Below, piece by piece: positions 1-10,123 of a stretch of DNA of 64,000 bases (position 1 is its first letter; each line of letters opens with the position of its first letter). The stretch comes from an uncultured Ezakiella sp. (GTDB lineage: Bacteria; Bacillota; Clostridia; Tissierellales; Peptoniphilaceae): NCBI RefSeq assembly GCF_943913045.1, contig NZ_CALTVH010000008.1, positions 3,558 to 67,557 on the forward strand. Reading direction: 5' to 3'. A program made the translations under genes and the position numbers. Under the pieces are notes generated by a model that was not told the DNA's origin, ran no database searches, and saw only the letters and a program-made list of their open reading frames with translations.

Positions 1-116
1 ATCTCATCCACAGTTTTTTTGCTGTCAGATGAGATCCTGATGCTGACTTTTAGGTCGTAGCCTTCGTATATTCCTAAAACTGTATTTGTATTACCTATAT
101 CTATTGTTAAAATCAT
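1..116 (-). CDS. coaX: type III pantothenate kinase, N-terminal fragment
   Basis: Only the first 38 codons lie in the window; the gene runs off the left edge. The translation starts MILTIDIGNTNTVLGIYEG, the ASKHA phosphate-binding start (DxGNT) typical of type III pantothenate kinase, which phosphorylates pantothenate in the first step of coenzyme A synthesis. Its ATG overlaps the stop codon of the upstream membrane-protein gene (ATGA, 113-116), so the two are probably translationally coupled. The context, an S-component-like vitamin transporter just upstream, fits. The family call rests on the short N-terminus only. Confidence 0.85.
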   Translation of the reverse strand, partial: MILTIDIGNTNTVLGIYEGYDLKVSIRISSDSKKTVDE

Positions 117-835
117 GATTGTTTTCTACTTAAAATTCCCCCTGTAATTAGTCCGGCAATGATTGCCTCAGGTATACCATTTAAAAATACCACTGAAATT
201 ATATAGTACAAGACACCCTTGCGGTCCATATTTTTGATGCCCATCATCTTATCTGAGTAGATCAAATAGATTGAGCCCATGACCATTGCCGTATGGCAAA
301 TTGTAGCTATAACTGCCGAGACGAAGCCCGGTGTGATTATGTTTTCCTTTTTGATTGTCATAATCCAAATCATCACAATCAGCACGAGCGAAATTAATCC
401 AATTACAATTCCCAAAGTCTTCCCATCTTTAAAGGCCTTTACAAGCGAATAGATAATTTCAATTAAGAGGACGCAGCTAATAATGCTGGTCAGCCTAATC
501 ATTTGCTTGTGAGATTTTTCCTTCAAGGCCTTGTAAAGAAAATAGGCGATTAGGGGAAAAATTATCCTTGGCAGGACACTTATGAGTGGGTTTTGAAAGG
601 CAAAGCTCAAAACCGTTGGCTTGGTGTAGTTGGTCCAGAGGGAATAAAGCCCAAAGGACAGGCCTAAAAATGTGCCAACATAAGGTCCGTAAAGGATGGC
701 CCCAATAATTACTGGGATGTGTAGGGTCGTTGCTCTAATTGGTCCAAATGGTATAAAACCTAACTGTGTCATTCCGAGAACCAAAATCCATGCTAAGAGG
801 ATTGCGGATACAACCAGTTTTTTTGTGTTCTTCAT
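113..835 (-). CDS. ECF transporter S component, possibly pantothenate (PanT-like)
   Basis: A 240-residue, very hydrophobic protein with about six or seven membrane segments. Residues 30-60 (RATTLHIPVIIGAILYGP, then GTFLGLSFGL) resemble the substrate-binding S subunits of energy-coupling-factor vitamin transporters. A good ribosome binding site (AGGAG) precedes the ATG. It lies 11 bases after ftsH, and its stop overlaps the start of coaX, so pantothenate is the natural guess for the substrate. That guess is from gene neighbourhood only. The EcfA/EcfA'/EcfT module it would need is not in this window. Confidence 0.72.
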   Translation of the reverse strand: MKNTKKLVVSAILLAWILVLGMTQLGFIPFGPIRATTLHIPVIIGAILYGPYVGTFLGLSFGLYSLWTNYTKPTVLSFAFQNPLISVLPRIIFPLIAYFLYKALKEKSHKQMIRLTSIISCVLLIEIIYSLVKAFKDGKTLGIVIGLISLVLIVMIWIMTIKKENIITPGFVSAVIATICHTAMVMGSIYLIYSDKMMGIKNMDRKGVLYYIISVVFLNGIPEAIIAGLITGGILSRKQS

Positions 836-846
836 AATTTAAACTC

Positions 847-2693
<1,847 letters not shown>

Positions 2694-2697
<4 letters not shown>

Positions 2698-3233
2698 ATT
2701 TTATAAATCTCCTCCTTTAAGCTGGCTATATAAGGAAGATTTCTATAGCCTTCCGCATAATCAAGTCCATAGCCAACTATGAAATCGTTTGGCGCAACGA
2801 AGCCAACATAATCCAGCTGGACGTCAGTTTTTCTGGCTTCTTTTTTATCCAAAAATGTTGCAAACTTAACTGAGTTTGCCCCACGCCTGGACAAATTGTC
2901 TTGCAAGTATTTTAAAGTGTAGCCAGTGTCTACAATATCTTCGACAACTAGGACATCCCTACCTTCAACTGAAAAGTCCAGGTCTTTTAAGATCCTAACT
3001 TCTCCAGTCGACTGAGAGCTGGTCCCGTAACTTGACAGGCTCATAAAATCAACCAAGACTGGCAGGTTAATTTGCCTTACCAAGTCGGCCATAAAGATAA
3101 AAGAGCCTTTTAAAATGCCGATTACCATTAAATCTTTATCCATAAAGTCGTGGGTGATTTCTGACCCCATTTCTTTTACTTTTTTTGAAATTTCTTCTTC
3201 AGTAAAGAGCATTTCTTTAATCGCCTTGTTCAT
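2694..3233 (-). CDS. hpt: hypoxanthine phosphoribosyltransferase
   Basis: A 179-residue purine-salvage enzyme that converts hypoxanthine or guanine plus PRPP to IMP or GMP. The PRPP-binding motif VLVVEDIVDTGYTL is visible near the middle, and a flexible-loop SLSSYGTSS segment lies before it. AGGAGG precedes the ATG at 3233. The start lies inside the last codons of tilS (17-base overlap) and the stop overlaps ftsH. Length is normal for the family. Confidence 0.96.
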
Positions 3234-4575
3234 AATACCTCCTTAAGTAAATTGTGTTTGTTGTATGATCATCAGTGGCCACGCGTTTTGATAGCCACAG
3301 GTCTTGAACGTATATAATACCCAGCTCATCACAAGCAATGACAAGAGAGTCGCGCTTGTATTTGGGGATTTTTTCATCTATTAATATTTCCTTGAGCTTT
3401 TTTGTCCGACCACCCCTGGTCTCAAAGACATCACCGGGCAAGCGTTTTCTAAAAGTAATCTCCCCCTGAATTTTGTCTGCATCCAAGGGAGTAGAGTTTG
3501 CTTCATAAGAATTTGTCAGTTCAAATTTACATTCGCATTCAAAGTCTTCATTCAAAGTGAAAATTAAATCATCATAGGACTTTATAATATAAATGCCAGA
3601 AAAGCTGGTTCGCTTTTCGCCATCGCTAAAGATTATCTGGTCTATCTCCCTCAAATGATAAGAGTAAATATCCTGCTGATTTGGATTTAGTTTTTTTATT
3701 ATAGCCATGTAAAGATCGGCCCGGGTGTGTGGGAAAAGCTCTAGCATCTTTGAAATGGAAATGCTGATTGCATGATCGCTCACATCCGCATCCTTTAAAA
3801 AATATCCAACTATTCCATCGATTAAGAGCCTGGAGGCTTTTAGATTTGCAATTGCAAGCTCTGCCCTGGCCTTAAAATCAGGCAAGATTTTCTCCAGCTG
3901 GGGAATTTTATTTATCCGCATGTTATTTCTGCTGACGTCGTCTATAAAATTGGTCTCGTCTATGCAGTATGGAATTTCGTGTTCGTCCAAGTATTTTAAA
4001 ATCTCGTCCTTGCCAATATTTAAAAGTGGCCTAAAAAATATTCCCTCTCTAATTTTTATACCAGCAAGACCATTTAAGCCCGCCCCTCTTTCGAAGTTCA
4101 TAAGGACGGATTCGATGTCGTCGTCCAAATGGTGGCCAGTTATAACCGTGGTCGTACCGATTTCCTCGGCTATTCTTTTTAAGTCAGCATATCTTTTGAT
4201 GCGGCCAGCCTCTTCTGTGCCAAGACCTTGTTCTCTTGCAAGTCCACCTATATCCGCAGTCTCCAGATGGAGGATGATATCATTATCTGCGCAAAGACCT
4301 TTGACAAAGTTTTCGTCATGGTCTGCAGTCTGACGCAGCTGGTGGTTCAAATGATAGGCATGAACTTCAAAATTAAATTCAGCTTGCAAGGCCTTTAAGA
4401 CTTTTAAAACAAAAATAGAGTCAGGGCCACCCGACAGGGCAACCAAGACTTTCTTTTCATTTTTGAAAATCTCATCTTGACAAAAGCAAGTGAAATATTC
4501 TTCTATATTATTTTTTCGGTTTACCAGAACCTCTTCGTCTGGATGCTCTTTGATTAATGGATTGAATTTTTTCAT
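3217..4575 (-). CDS. tilS: tRNA(Ile)-lysidine synthase TilS
   Basis: About 452 residues. TilS converts the wobble cytidine of the CAU-anticodon isoleucine tRNA to lysidine, so that it reads AUA. The PP-loop motif LSGGPDS is visible near residue 50, followed by the conserved GHHLDDDIES segment and a C-terminal TilS domain (QGEITFRKRLPGD, then KKLKEILIDEKIP). I place the start at the second ATG (4573-4575), which has AAGGA five bases upstream; a first ATG at 4590 lacks a site. Either way the gene begins inside the upstream S1-domain gene, an overlap of 68 bases that is larger than usual. Confidence 0.94.
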   Translation of the reverse strand: MKKFNPLIKEHPDEEVLVNRKNNIEEYFTCFCQDEIFKNEKKVLVALSGGPDSIFVLKVLKALQAEFNFEVHAYHLNHQLRQTADHDENFVKGLCADNDIILHLETADIGGLAREQGLGTEEAGRIKRYADLKRIAEEIGTTTVITGHHLDDDIESVLMNFERGAGLNGLAGIKIREGIFFRPLLNIGKDEILKYLDEHEIPYCIDETNFIDDVSRNNMRINKIPQLEKILPDFKARAELAIANLKASRLLIDGIVGYFLKDADVSDHAISISISKMLELFPHTRADLYMAIIKKLNPNQQDIYSYHLREIDQIIFSDGEKRTSFSGIYIIKSYDDLIFTLNEDFECECKFELTNSYEANSTPLDADKIQGEITFRKRLPGDVFETRGGRTKKLKEILIDEKIPKYKRDSLVIACDELGIIYVQDLWLSKRVATDDHTTNTIYLRRYYEQGD

Positions 4576-4888
4576 TTGATTCCTTGACAAACTTAGACAT
4601 TAGTTTTTCAAAGGCAGAATCCTCGGGGCCCTTTTCAATAAATTTCGGTGCCGGTGGCTCTTCCAAGGCCTTCATAGAAAGTGCAATCTTGCCGTCTTCA
4701 TTGCTGATAACCTTGGCCTTGACCAGGTCTCCAACCTTGACAAAGTCACTCACGTTTTCAACAAATTCATTTGACAGCTCAGATATGTGAACCAAGCCAC
4801 TTTCATCGCCCTCCAAGTCTACAAAGCAACCGAAGTTTGAAACCCCGTTTACCTTACCTTCTATAATGTCTCCTACTTTTAATACCAT
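4508..4888 (-). CDS. S1-domain RNA-binding protein (YabR-like)
   Basis: A 126-residue protein with one S1 RNA-binding domain at residues 1-72 (KVGDIIEGKVNGVSNFGCF, then GLVHISELS and GKIALSMKA). A charged, probably flexible tail ending in basic residues (RASRRRGSGKPKK) follows. It resembles the small S1 proteins encoded next to tilS in many Firmicutes, whose exact role in RNA or ribosome metabolism is not settled. AGGAGG precedes the ATG. It is first in the operon that runs to coaX; its promoter is at 4912-4940. Confidence 0.88.
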   Translation of the reverse strand: MVLKVGDIIEGKVNGVSNFGCFVDLEGDESGLVHISELSNEFVENVSDFVKVGDLVKAKVISNEDGKIALSMKALEEPPAPKFIEKGPEDSAFEKLMSKFVKESNEKIQSINQRASRRRGSGKPKK

Positions 4889-4911
4889 AATTCCTCCTGT
4901 TTATCAGGCTT

Positions 4912-4940
4912 ATTGTACAACATATGCCGTCAAAAGTCAA
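4912..4940 (-). promoter_or_regulatory. promoter of the S1-tilS-hpt-ftsH-coaX operon
   Basis: On the minus strand there is TTGACT, a 17-base spacer and TACAAT, about 25 bases before the S1-domain gene. No repressor site is obvious. Confidence 0.7.
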
Positions 4941-4971
4941 TGAATCTAGGACTTTGCAAGACTTTTAAAAC

Positions 4972-4999
4972 AAAAAAGACGACTAAAGATTAGCCGCCT
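4972..4999 (-). terminator. intrinsic terminator of the wall-repeat/TlpA gene
   Basis: On the minus strand, a nine-base-pair stem (GGCGGCTAA with TTAGTCGTC, one G-U pair) is followed by six T. It lies 11 bases after the stop codon at 5011. Confidence 0.85.
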
Positions 5000-5010
5000 A
5001 AAAATTATTA

Positions 5011-6084
5011 TTAATGATTTTGAATTTCAATATCTGTTGGGAAATTTTTCCCCGCAGATAATTCATTTACAATAAAATCCAATTGAATCTTAGTCATTGC
5101 TCCCTTGTACAGGCCAAGGACTTTGCCATTTTTTGTAAAAACTGAATGAGGAACAGTCTTAACATCATAAGCTGCAACAATATCATAACCAGAAGTCGCC
5201 TTGAAAACTGGGAGCCTCCAGTCATTTGCATCAAATAGCCTCTTGACCTCAGACAAATCTTGGTCCAAAGAAACTGCAATCACATCCAGGTCAGCCCTCT
5301 TGTTGGCCTCAGCTAAGTCTGGCATCTCCTTGACACAATATGAGCATGAGCTTTGGAAAAAATTATAGATTTGAATCTTGTCTTTAATAATTCTACCAAG
5401 ACTGATATTATTTTCTGATCCATCAATCATATCTACAGAAAACTTTGGCATGATAGAGCCAATAGCAAATTTATTGGCAAAGGCAAAAGTTCCTTCGCTA
5501 GGACCAATTAAATCTCTAGCAAGAGCCAAATAATTTTTATCAGCATCTATACTTGTACTCGTGTCTGTGTTTTTGTCATCAGTAAGCAAGTCAACAGCGC
5601 CCGCCGAACCAGTGGAAAGTAAAATTGCGCCAGTGGCCTCATCCCAATCAACGCCTAGGCCAATTAAATTACCCAATTGTCTGAGCTGCAAATAATTGTT
5701 TTCATTTATCAGAACAGTTTCAATTTGTTTTGCCTGGCCGTTTAAAAGCAGATTGATATTTCCCTTTTGCCCAGTGACTTTTCCAGCCGCAAGTGGAGTC
5801 AAGTCACCGGCAAGCTTACTATAAGCACTGCCAGTTATCACAATTACATTACCTGTAGCTTCGTCCCAGTCCACATTAAATTGTGATCCGCTTCCATTTA
5901 AGAGGGCAGCCATGTCCCTTAGCTTAACATAGTTTCTCTCATTTATAAGATAAGAACCGACCTTAACCTCTTGGCCGTTTAGCAAAACCTTTTGAAAAGT
6001 CCTCTCGCCAGTCACATTTTCAGCAAAAATGTTAGCTGAAAAAATAATTAAACAAGCGATTAGAATAATAAATCTCTTTTTCAT
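5011..6084 (-). CDS. secreted wall-repeat (copper-amine-oxidase-N-like) / TlpA thioredoxin fusion
   Basis: A 357-residue exported protein. Residues 1-22 are a signal peptide. Two repeats follow, about 30-86 and 104-157, each with the pattern NGQ..K.....INE.NY..LR.....L......DWDEATG; this resembles the copper-amine-oxidase N-terminal (stalk-like) domain common in clostridial wall proteins. A thioredoxin/TlpA-like domain covers about 205-345, with a redox CSYC motif at 247-250 in the expected FFQSSCSYCVKEMPDL context. It is probably a surface disulfide reductase or reductant-delivery protein; the electron partner is not visible. It is monocistronic, with its own promoter and terminator. Confidence 0.85.
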   Translation of the reverse strand: MKKRFIILIACLIIFSANIFAENVTGERTFQKVLLNGQEVKVGSYLINERNYVKLRDMAALLNGSGSQFNVDWDEATGNVIVITGSAYSKLAGDLTPLAAGKVTGQKGNINLLLNGQAKQIETVLINENNYLQLRQLGNLIGLGVDWDEATGAILLSTGSAGAVDLLTDDKNTDTSTSIDADKNYLALARDLIGPSEGTFAFANKFAIGSIMPKFSVDMIDGSENNISLGRIIKDKIQIYNFFQSSCSYCVKEMPDLAEANKRADLDVIAVSLDQDLSEVKRLFDANDWRLPVFKATSGYDIVAAYDVKTVPHSVFTKNGKVLGLYKGAMTKIQLDFIVNELSAGKNFPTDIEIQNH

Positions 6085-6101
6085 AAAATCCTCCTGCCCT
6101 A

Positions 6102-6130
6102 ATTATAACATAGATAATAAAGCTTGCCAA
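6102..6130 (-). promoter_or_regulatory. promoter of the wall-repeat/TlpA gene
   Basis: Minus strand: TTGGCA, 17-base spacer, TATAAT. It ends about 17 bases before the ATG and is followed by a strong AGGAGG-type site. Confidence 0.75.
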
Positions 6131-6323
6131 TAAATAAAGAAATTTTAGTTCAAGGAACTTGATTTTAATTAAATTTTACAAAACGTTAATGTCTGTTTTG
6201 CATAATAAGTTTATAATTTATACTGGAGAAATGACTTATTTTGTTGTAGATAAGAAAAAGAGTAAAAAACTCTAGTACAAAGCTTTTGTTCTTAAAACTA
6301 AAAGTCACAGAAAGGAGACAATT

Positions 6324-7268
6324 ATGAAAAGAAGCAGAGGATTTAAGAGGTTTCTATCATTTGTAATAATGGTTTCAATACTAGCTACATCAGCAATACC
6401 TTCGTATGCTTATAGCAATGATAAAAACTTTATAAAAGAAAATTATTATCTTACCGAGAATAATTTTTTAGATTCATTTAGTGAGGAAATGGTGGATAAT
6501 GAAGGAAATGTAATATCTGTAGAAACTGAAAAAGTATATGATTTAAACGCGATCCAAGTGAAAGTTTATTTGAATAATGAATTATCACAAATATCTTTAG
6601 TTTATGGAGATAAGATATATTATAAAGATATAACTAACAATGTTAATCATATTAGCGATGATGCTTTTAATTTTTTCGACTATGATAAGATTTATGATCT
6701 TAATGAAAACATATCTTATAATAATAATTCAGTATATTTATACCCAGAGCATGAAGAGAGTTATAAGCTATACTCAGATGGATGGGCTTTTTATAGGAAT
6801 TATGATCCTATATCATGGTATTATGGCACAAAACCTTGTGCATTGTATTTTATGAACTATGATGAAGAGCCTGACCAGCATAGATTTAATGCCAGAACTA
6901 TAAGAATAACAGCAGGAACACCAGTCTCTGTTGCAATAAGTTTAGTAGTAGGTTTTGTAACTTCTACATTAACCCCATTAGGCATACTTGGTATTGTTGG
7001 ATGTGCGATTGCTGGAGATGTTATAACAAACTATGTTTTTACTGAACTAACATTTTCTACTCAAAGGGTAAGATATAGGCCTATAATTAATGGTAGAGAA
7101 ATTTTTGGAGATGCTTATATAGATAAATTATGGTTAATAAATCACGATAACCTTACAAACAGGGATTCATTTCATTTAGCACAAAATGTATATAGAGCTA
7201 ATAGAGGAACTTCTCCTGATGAAATTGCTAGAAGTGCACAAATTGCTGAAGCGCAAGGTCAGTACTAG
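6324..7268 (+). CDS. unrecognised secreted protein with central hydrophobic hairpin
   Basis: A 314-residue protein I do not recognise. Residues 1-29 form a clear signal peptide (basic start, hydrophobic core, SYA cleavage site). Residues 30-195 are polar and rich in Asn, Asp and Tyr. Residues 199-238 are a long Gly/Ala-rich hydrophobic stretch that could form a membrane hairpin, and a polar tail ends in GQY. AAAGGAG precedes the ATG. It is one of the few plus-strand genes here and looks AT-richer than its neighbours (many ATA, AGA and AAT codons), which hints at transfer. A pore-forming or bacteriocin-like role is only a guess from the hydrophobic segment. Confidence 0.75.
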   Translation: MKRSRGFKRFLSFVIMVSILATSAIPSYAYSNDKNFIKENYYLTENNFLDSFSEEMVDNEGNVISVETEKVYDLNAIQVKVYLNNELSQISLVYGDKIYYKDITNNVNHISDDAFNFFDYDKIYDLNENISYNNNSVYLYPEHEESYKLYSDGWAFYRNYDPISWYYGTKPCALYFMNYDEEPDQHRFNARTIRITAGTPVSVAISLVVGFVTSTLTPLGILGIVGCAIAGDVITNYVFTELTFSTQRVRYRPIINGREIFGDAYIDKLWLINHDNLTNRDSFHLAQNVYRANRGTSPDEIARSAQIAEAQGQY

Positions 7269-7683
7269 TTTAATTTCAATTATTCCCTTTATCCTTCTGC
7301 TATTAATTATTCTAGCTGATATAATTTTATATGCTGTAGATATAATGGTCGCACCTTATATAACGATTTTCTTTTATCTACTAATAATTTTTTTAAAAAA
7401 TCACAGGGAGCCAACATTGGGCAAAAATCAAACATTGGCTCTTACTTATATAATTGTTACAATCAGTGTAATATCATTTCTATATTTAAAGCCTAACTAC
7501 ACTGTTAATCAAGCAAGGCAAACATTGGAAGAAAAATCTATCAAAAATATAAAATTAGAGCAGCTAGGATATGTTAAAAGAAAAAATATATTAGTTAGAG
7601 GTGCATATGTATTTTGTACGGAAGATGAAAAATTGATAATTTTTGATAATATTAATGGCAAATTTCATATAGCGAATAACTAG
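7219..7683 (+). CDS. small membrane protein, unknown, coupled to the secreted protein
   Basis: About 154 residues if translation starts at the ATG at 7219; GTG 7234 and TTG 7243 are other in-frame options and none has a convincing ribosome binding site. The frame overlaps the end of the upstream gene, so it is probably translated by coupling. Two hydrophobic segments form a hairpin after the start (ISIIPFILLLLIILADIILY and the following TM), with a third around TLALTYIIVTISVISFLYL. A polar domain of about 60 residues follows. The membrane topology and position after a secreted protein could fit an immunity or partner protein; that is inference only. Confidence 0.6.
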   Translation: MKLLEVHKLLKRKVSTSLISIIPFILLLLIILADIILYAVDIMVAPYITIFFYLLIIFLKNHREPTLGKNQTLALTYIIVTISVISFLYLKPNYTVNQARQTLEEKSIKNIKLEQLGYVKRKNILVRGAYVFCTEDEKLIIFDNINGKFHIANN

Positions 7684-7696
7684 AATCTAGAAGAGT

Positions 7697-7733
7697 TTTG
7701 AGGGTGGTGGATAATGCATCACCCGATTTTTTT
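7697..7733 (+). terminator. terminator of the 6324-7683 gene pair
   Basis: Plus strand: GGGTGGTG pairs with CATCACCC around a seven-base loop, followed by seven T. It closes the two-gene unit. Confidence 0.85.
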
Positions 7734-7851
7734 AATATATTTTAAAGTCTTGCTATTCAATCTAAAATAGAATTAACATCTCGACTTTCCAATATCTCTC
7801 CAATTTCTAAGTAATTAAAGGATTTATTAATAATTTTTAAAGCTTTCCAAG

Positions 7852-7876
7852 AAAAAAGCCCGATTAAAATCGAGCT
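7852..7876 (-). terminator. terminator of the regulator/ABC operon
   Basis: Minus strand: AGCTCGATT pairs imperfectly with AATCGGGCT, followed by six T. The left arm includes part of the permease stop codon. Confidence 0.75.
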
Positions 7877-9443
7877 AGTATCTAATCCTAAAAGTCTTAT
7901 GGAAATTTTTCCTTAAAATTATAAATGTTAAGAGGGTTAGAATAAATATTCCCCCAACTGGATAAAAGACCTTGGACATATCCATTGAAGACACAAAGGA
8001 TATACCAATTATTGTCATCATAATACCTTGAATCACCTTGTAAACGGGACTTTTATTTGAAAGGTCTGAGCTATAGGGGCAAAGTACATAATATATAATT
8101 ATCTCCATAAGCTCCCTAGTTATCAGTATCATCGCATAGACTCCGAGTGTTAAGGGGATTTGTTTGAAATCAAAATCGACCTTATTTATTAATCCTATCA
8201 AGCCAACAAAGACTATGGCCAGCAAGAAATTTGGTAAAACCATCTTGGCAATATATCTTAACCGTCTTGATATGGATTTTTTTATTGCCTCGCTATCGTA
8301 AAGATTGTGATACATAAGCGGCATATCGATATTTCTAAAGCACATCTGCAAATAGGTCCCTGCCATTGCAGAAGACAGAACCATTACAATGCCAAATGTT
8401 TGCAAGCCGGCAAAGCCCTTGTTGCCAGCAGATATCCCCAGTTTAAAAAGTATGATATAAAGCAGGGCTGTAAAAATCATGCCGTTGGTCTTGGAGAAAA
8501 ATTGTTTCTTTAAAATATCTTTAAACCTGGTTTCAAAGGCCTTTTCAATGTAAGCTTGTGAAGGCAGGTCCTCATTTTCCTCTAAAAATTTAATATTATC
8601 CTCTGGACTTATGCCAGCGAGCTCTCTGTAGTCTTCACTCATACTGTTGGTGATTACAAATCCAACCGAATAATTGTTGGATGTGGCTATCAGGGTTTTT
8701 ATTTTGTTGTAGGATTTAAATTTGTAAAAGTAAATTACCCCTGCAAGAGAAATTATTAAAGATACAAGAGACAAAATATAATAAAAATTATTGGTCAGCT
8801 TAATTTCAAGTTTAAAATATACCAGCAAAAAGGCTATGGCATAAAGACCAAGCTTATAAATCGTCCTTATCAGCTTTTTTATCAATTTATCGTGCTTTAA
8901 AAGATAAGATATATTTATTAAGTTTGAAATATAAGAGCAGGCCGTCATAAATATAAAAATGCTAAAGGCTACCAGGTAATTTTTAAAAATCAAATAAGAG
9001 ATTATAAGGTGGACAAGATTTTCCATTATAATGCCTTCTCTAATCTTTTGCCTATAAAAAATCCTTGGGTCTACTCCCATTATTCCCATAAACATATAGG
9101 CATTTTTTGCATCAGACAAAAAGGACGGATTGGCAAAAGCCTGGGTCAGACAAAAGATTATCAGATAAACAAGGACTCTCAGATCATACATAAAACTTAT
9201 GTTGTCAACTCCTAAAAACTTATTTATCCCAACCACTATTACATAATAGGGCATTATCATTCTTAAAAATAAGGAAAAGGCAAAATGAATTAGCGCTCCC
9301 AAGAAACTTAGCTTTGACTTTAAATTTTCCTTGGCAATTAACTTCTTAAAGCCCAGGTGTTTTAGTCCAGGAATCCTGGAGAGTATATACAAAAAAGCAT
9401 TGAAATTTATAATGGACATTAATTTTGAAAATTTTATAGCCAT
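7875..9443 (-). CDS. ABC transporter permease, large membrane protein
   Basis: A 522-residue protein with about ten to twelve predicted membrane segments and a cytoplasmic loop at about 255-315. I do not recognise a specific family. It starts one base after the ABC ATPase stop (9443 is shared), so the pair forms an ABC transporter, probably with two copies of each or one duplicated permease. It is unlike the classical ABC-2 drug exporters I know. Substrate and direction cannot be read from the sequence. The operon order is regulator, ATPase, permease. Confidence 0.75.
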   Translation of the reverse strand: MAIKFSKLMSIINFNAFLYILSRIPGLKHLGFKKLIAKENLKSKLSFLGALIHFAFSLFLRMIMPYYVIVVGINKFLGVDNISFMYDLRVLVYLIIFCLTQAFANPSFLSDAKNAYMFMGIMGVDPRIFYRQKIREGIIMENLVHLIISYLIFKNYLVAFSIFIFMTACSYISNLINISYLLKHDKLIKKLIRTIYKLGLYAIAFLLVYFKLEIKLTNNFYYILSLVSLIISLAGVIYFYKFKSYNKIKTLIATSNNYSVGFVITNSMSEDYRELAGISPEDNIKFLEENEDLPSQAYIEKAFETRFKDILKKQFFSKTNGMIFTALLYIILFKLGISAGNKGFAGLQTFGIVMVLSSAMAGTYLQMCFRNIDMPLMYHNLYDSEAIKKSISRRLRYIAKMVLPNFLLAIVFVGLIGLINKVDFDFKQIPLTLGVYAMILITRELMEIIIYYVLCPYSSDLSNKSPVYKVIQGIMMTIIGISFVSSMDMSKVFYPVGGIFILTLLTFIILRKNFHKTFRIRY

Positions 9444-10123
9444 TAGATCACTTCCATTAAGTACTTTTCAAATTCTATTGGAGAATTAAAATCATTCCTG
9501 CACCTGTTTAAAAGACCGTCTTTTAAAATCGCAACTTCATCGCTAACATCGGTGGCCAGCTGGACTATATGAGTTGACATTATAATAATATGGTCGCTCT
9601 TCATAGCTATCATCATCTCTTTTATATCGTGGCTAACGATAATATCAAGTGAACTAAGCGGCTCGTCAAGTAAGATAATAAGCGGCTTTTTGATAAAGGC
9701 ACACATCATTTGGATCTTGTTTTTCATACCAAAAGAATATTCTTTGATAAGCCTGTGCTTGTCTGCATCTTCAAAATTAAATCTTACGAACAATTCGTCT
9801 ATATCAAAATCTTTTACCTTGTTAAAATCCACAAAGGCCCTAATGAATTCATAGCCAGTTAAAAATTCTGGCAAGACTGGAGCTGCCGACACCAGGTATA
9901 CATCGTCATGAGAAATTGGCCGAAGACTTCCACTGGCATCCACCAAAATTTCCCCACCATCAATTTTTTCTTGAAAGCTAATGCAGTTAAAGAGGGTTGT
10001 CTTGCCCGTGCCATTCCTGCCGATTACACTATATATAAAGCCCTTGTCAAAAGTGTAATCAATGTCTTTAAGTACTTCCTTGTCTCCAAAGGATTTTTTT
10101 AAATTTTTAACGATTAATTTCAT
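9443..10123 (-). CDS. ABC transporter ATP-binding protein
   Basis: A 226-residue nucleotide-binding subunit. Walker A is GRNGTGKTT (about 34-42), the Q-loop region follows, the signature is replaced by the weaker EYSFGMKNKIQ, and Walker B is LIILLDEPLSSLD, then the switch histidine in MSTHIV. The non-canonical signature (FGMKNK rather than LSGGQ) is typical of export-type drug or peptide ABC proteins. Its ATG overlaps the regulator stop (ATGA, 10120-10123), and its stop touches the permease start. Confidence 0.92.
   Translation of the reverse strand: MKLIVKNLKKSFGDKEVLKDIDYTFDKGFIYSVIGRNGTGKTTLFNCISFQEKIDGGEILVDASGSLRPISHDDVYLVSAAPVLPEFLTGYEFIRAFVDFNKVKDFDIDELFVRFNFEDADKHRLIKEYSFGMKNKIQMMCAFIKKPLIILLDEPLSSLDIIVSHDIKEMMIAMKSDHIIIMSTHIVQLATDVSDEVAILKDGLLNRCRNDFNSPIEFEKYLMEVI

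Noticed and set aside
6190..6240. Promoter for the 6324 gene
   Set aside because: Several TATAAT-like boxes but no properly spaced -35; too weak to list.
7759..7890. Minus-strand frame of about 45 codons ending at 7759 that overlaps the permease end and its terminator
   Set aside because: No start codon or ribosome site, and the terminator lies inside; probably chance or a faint remnant.
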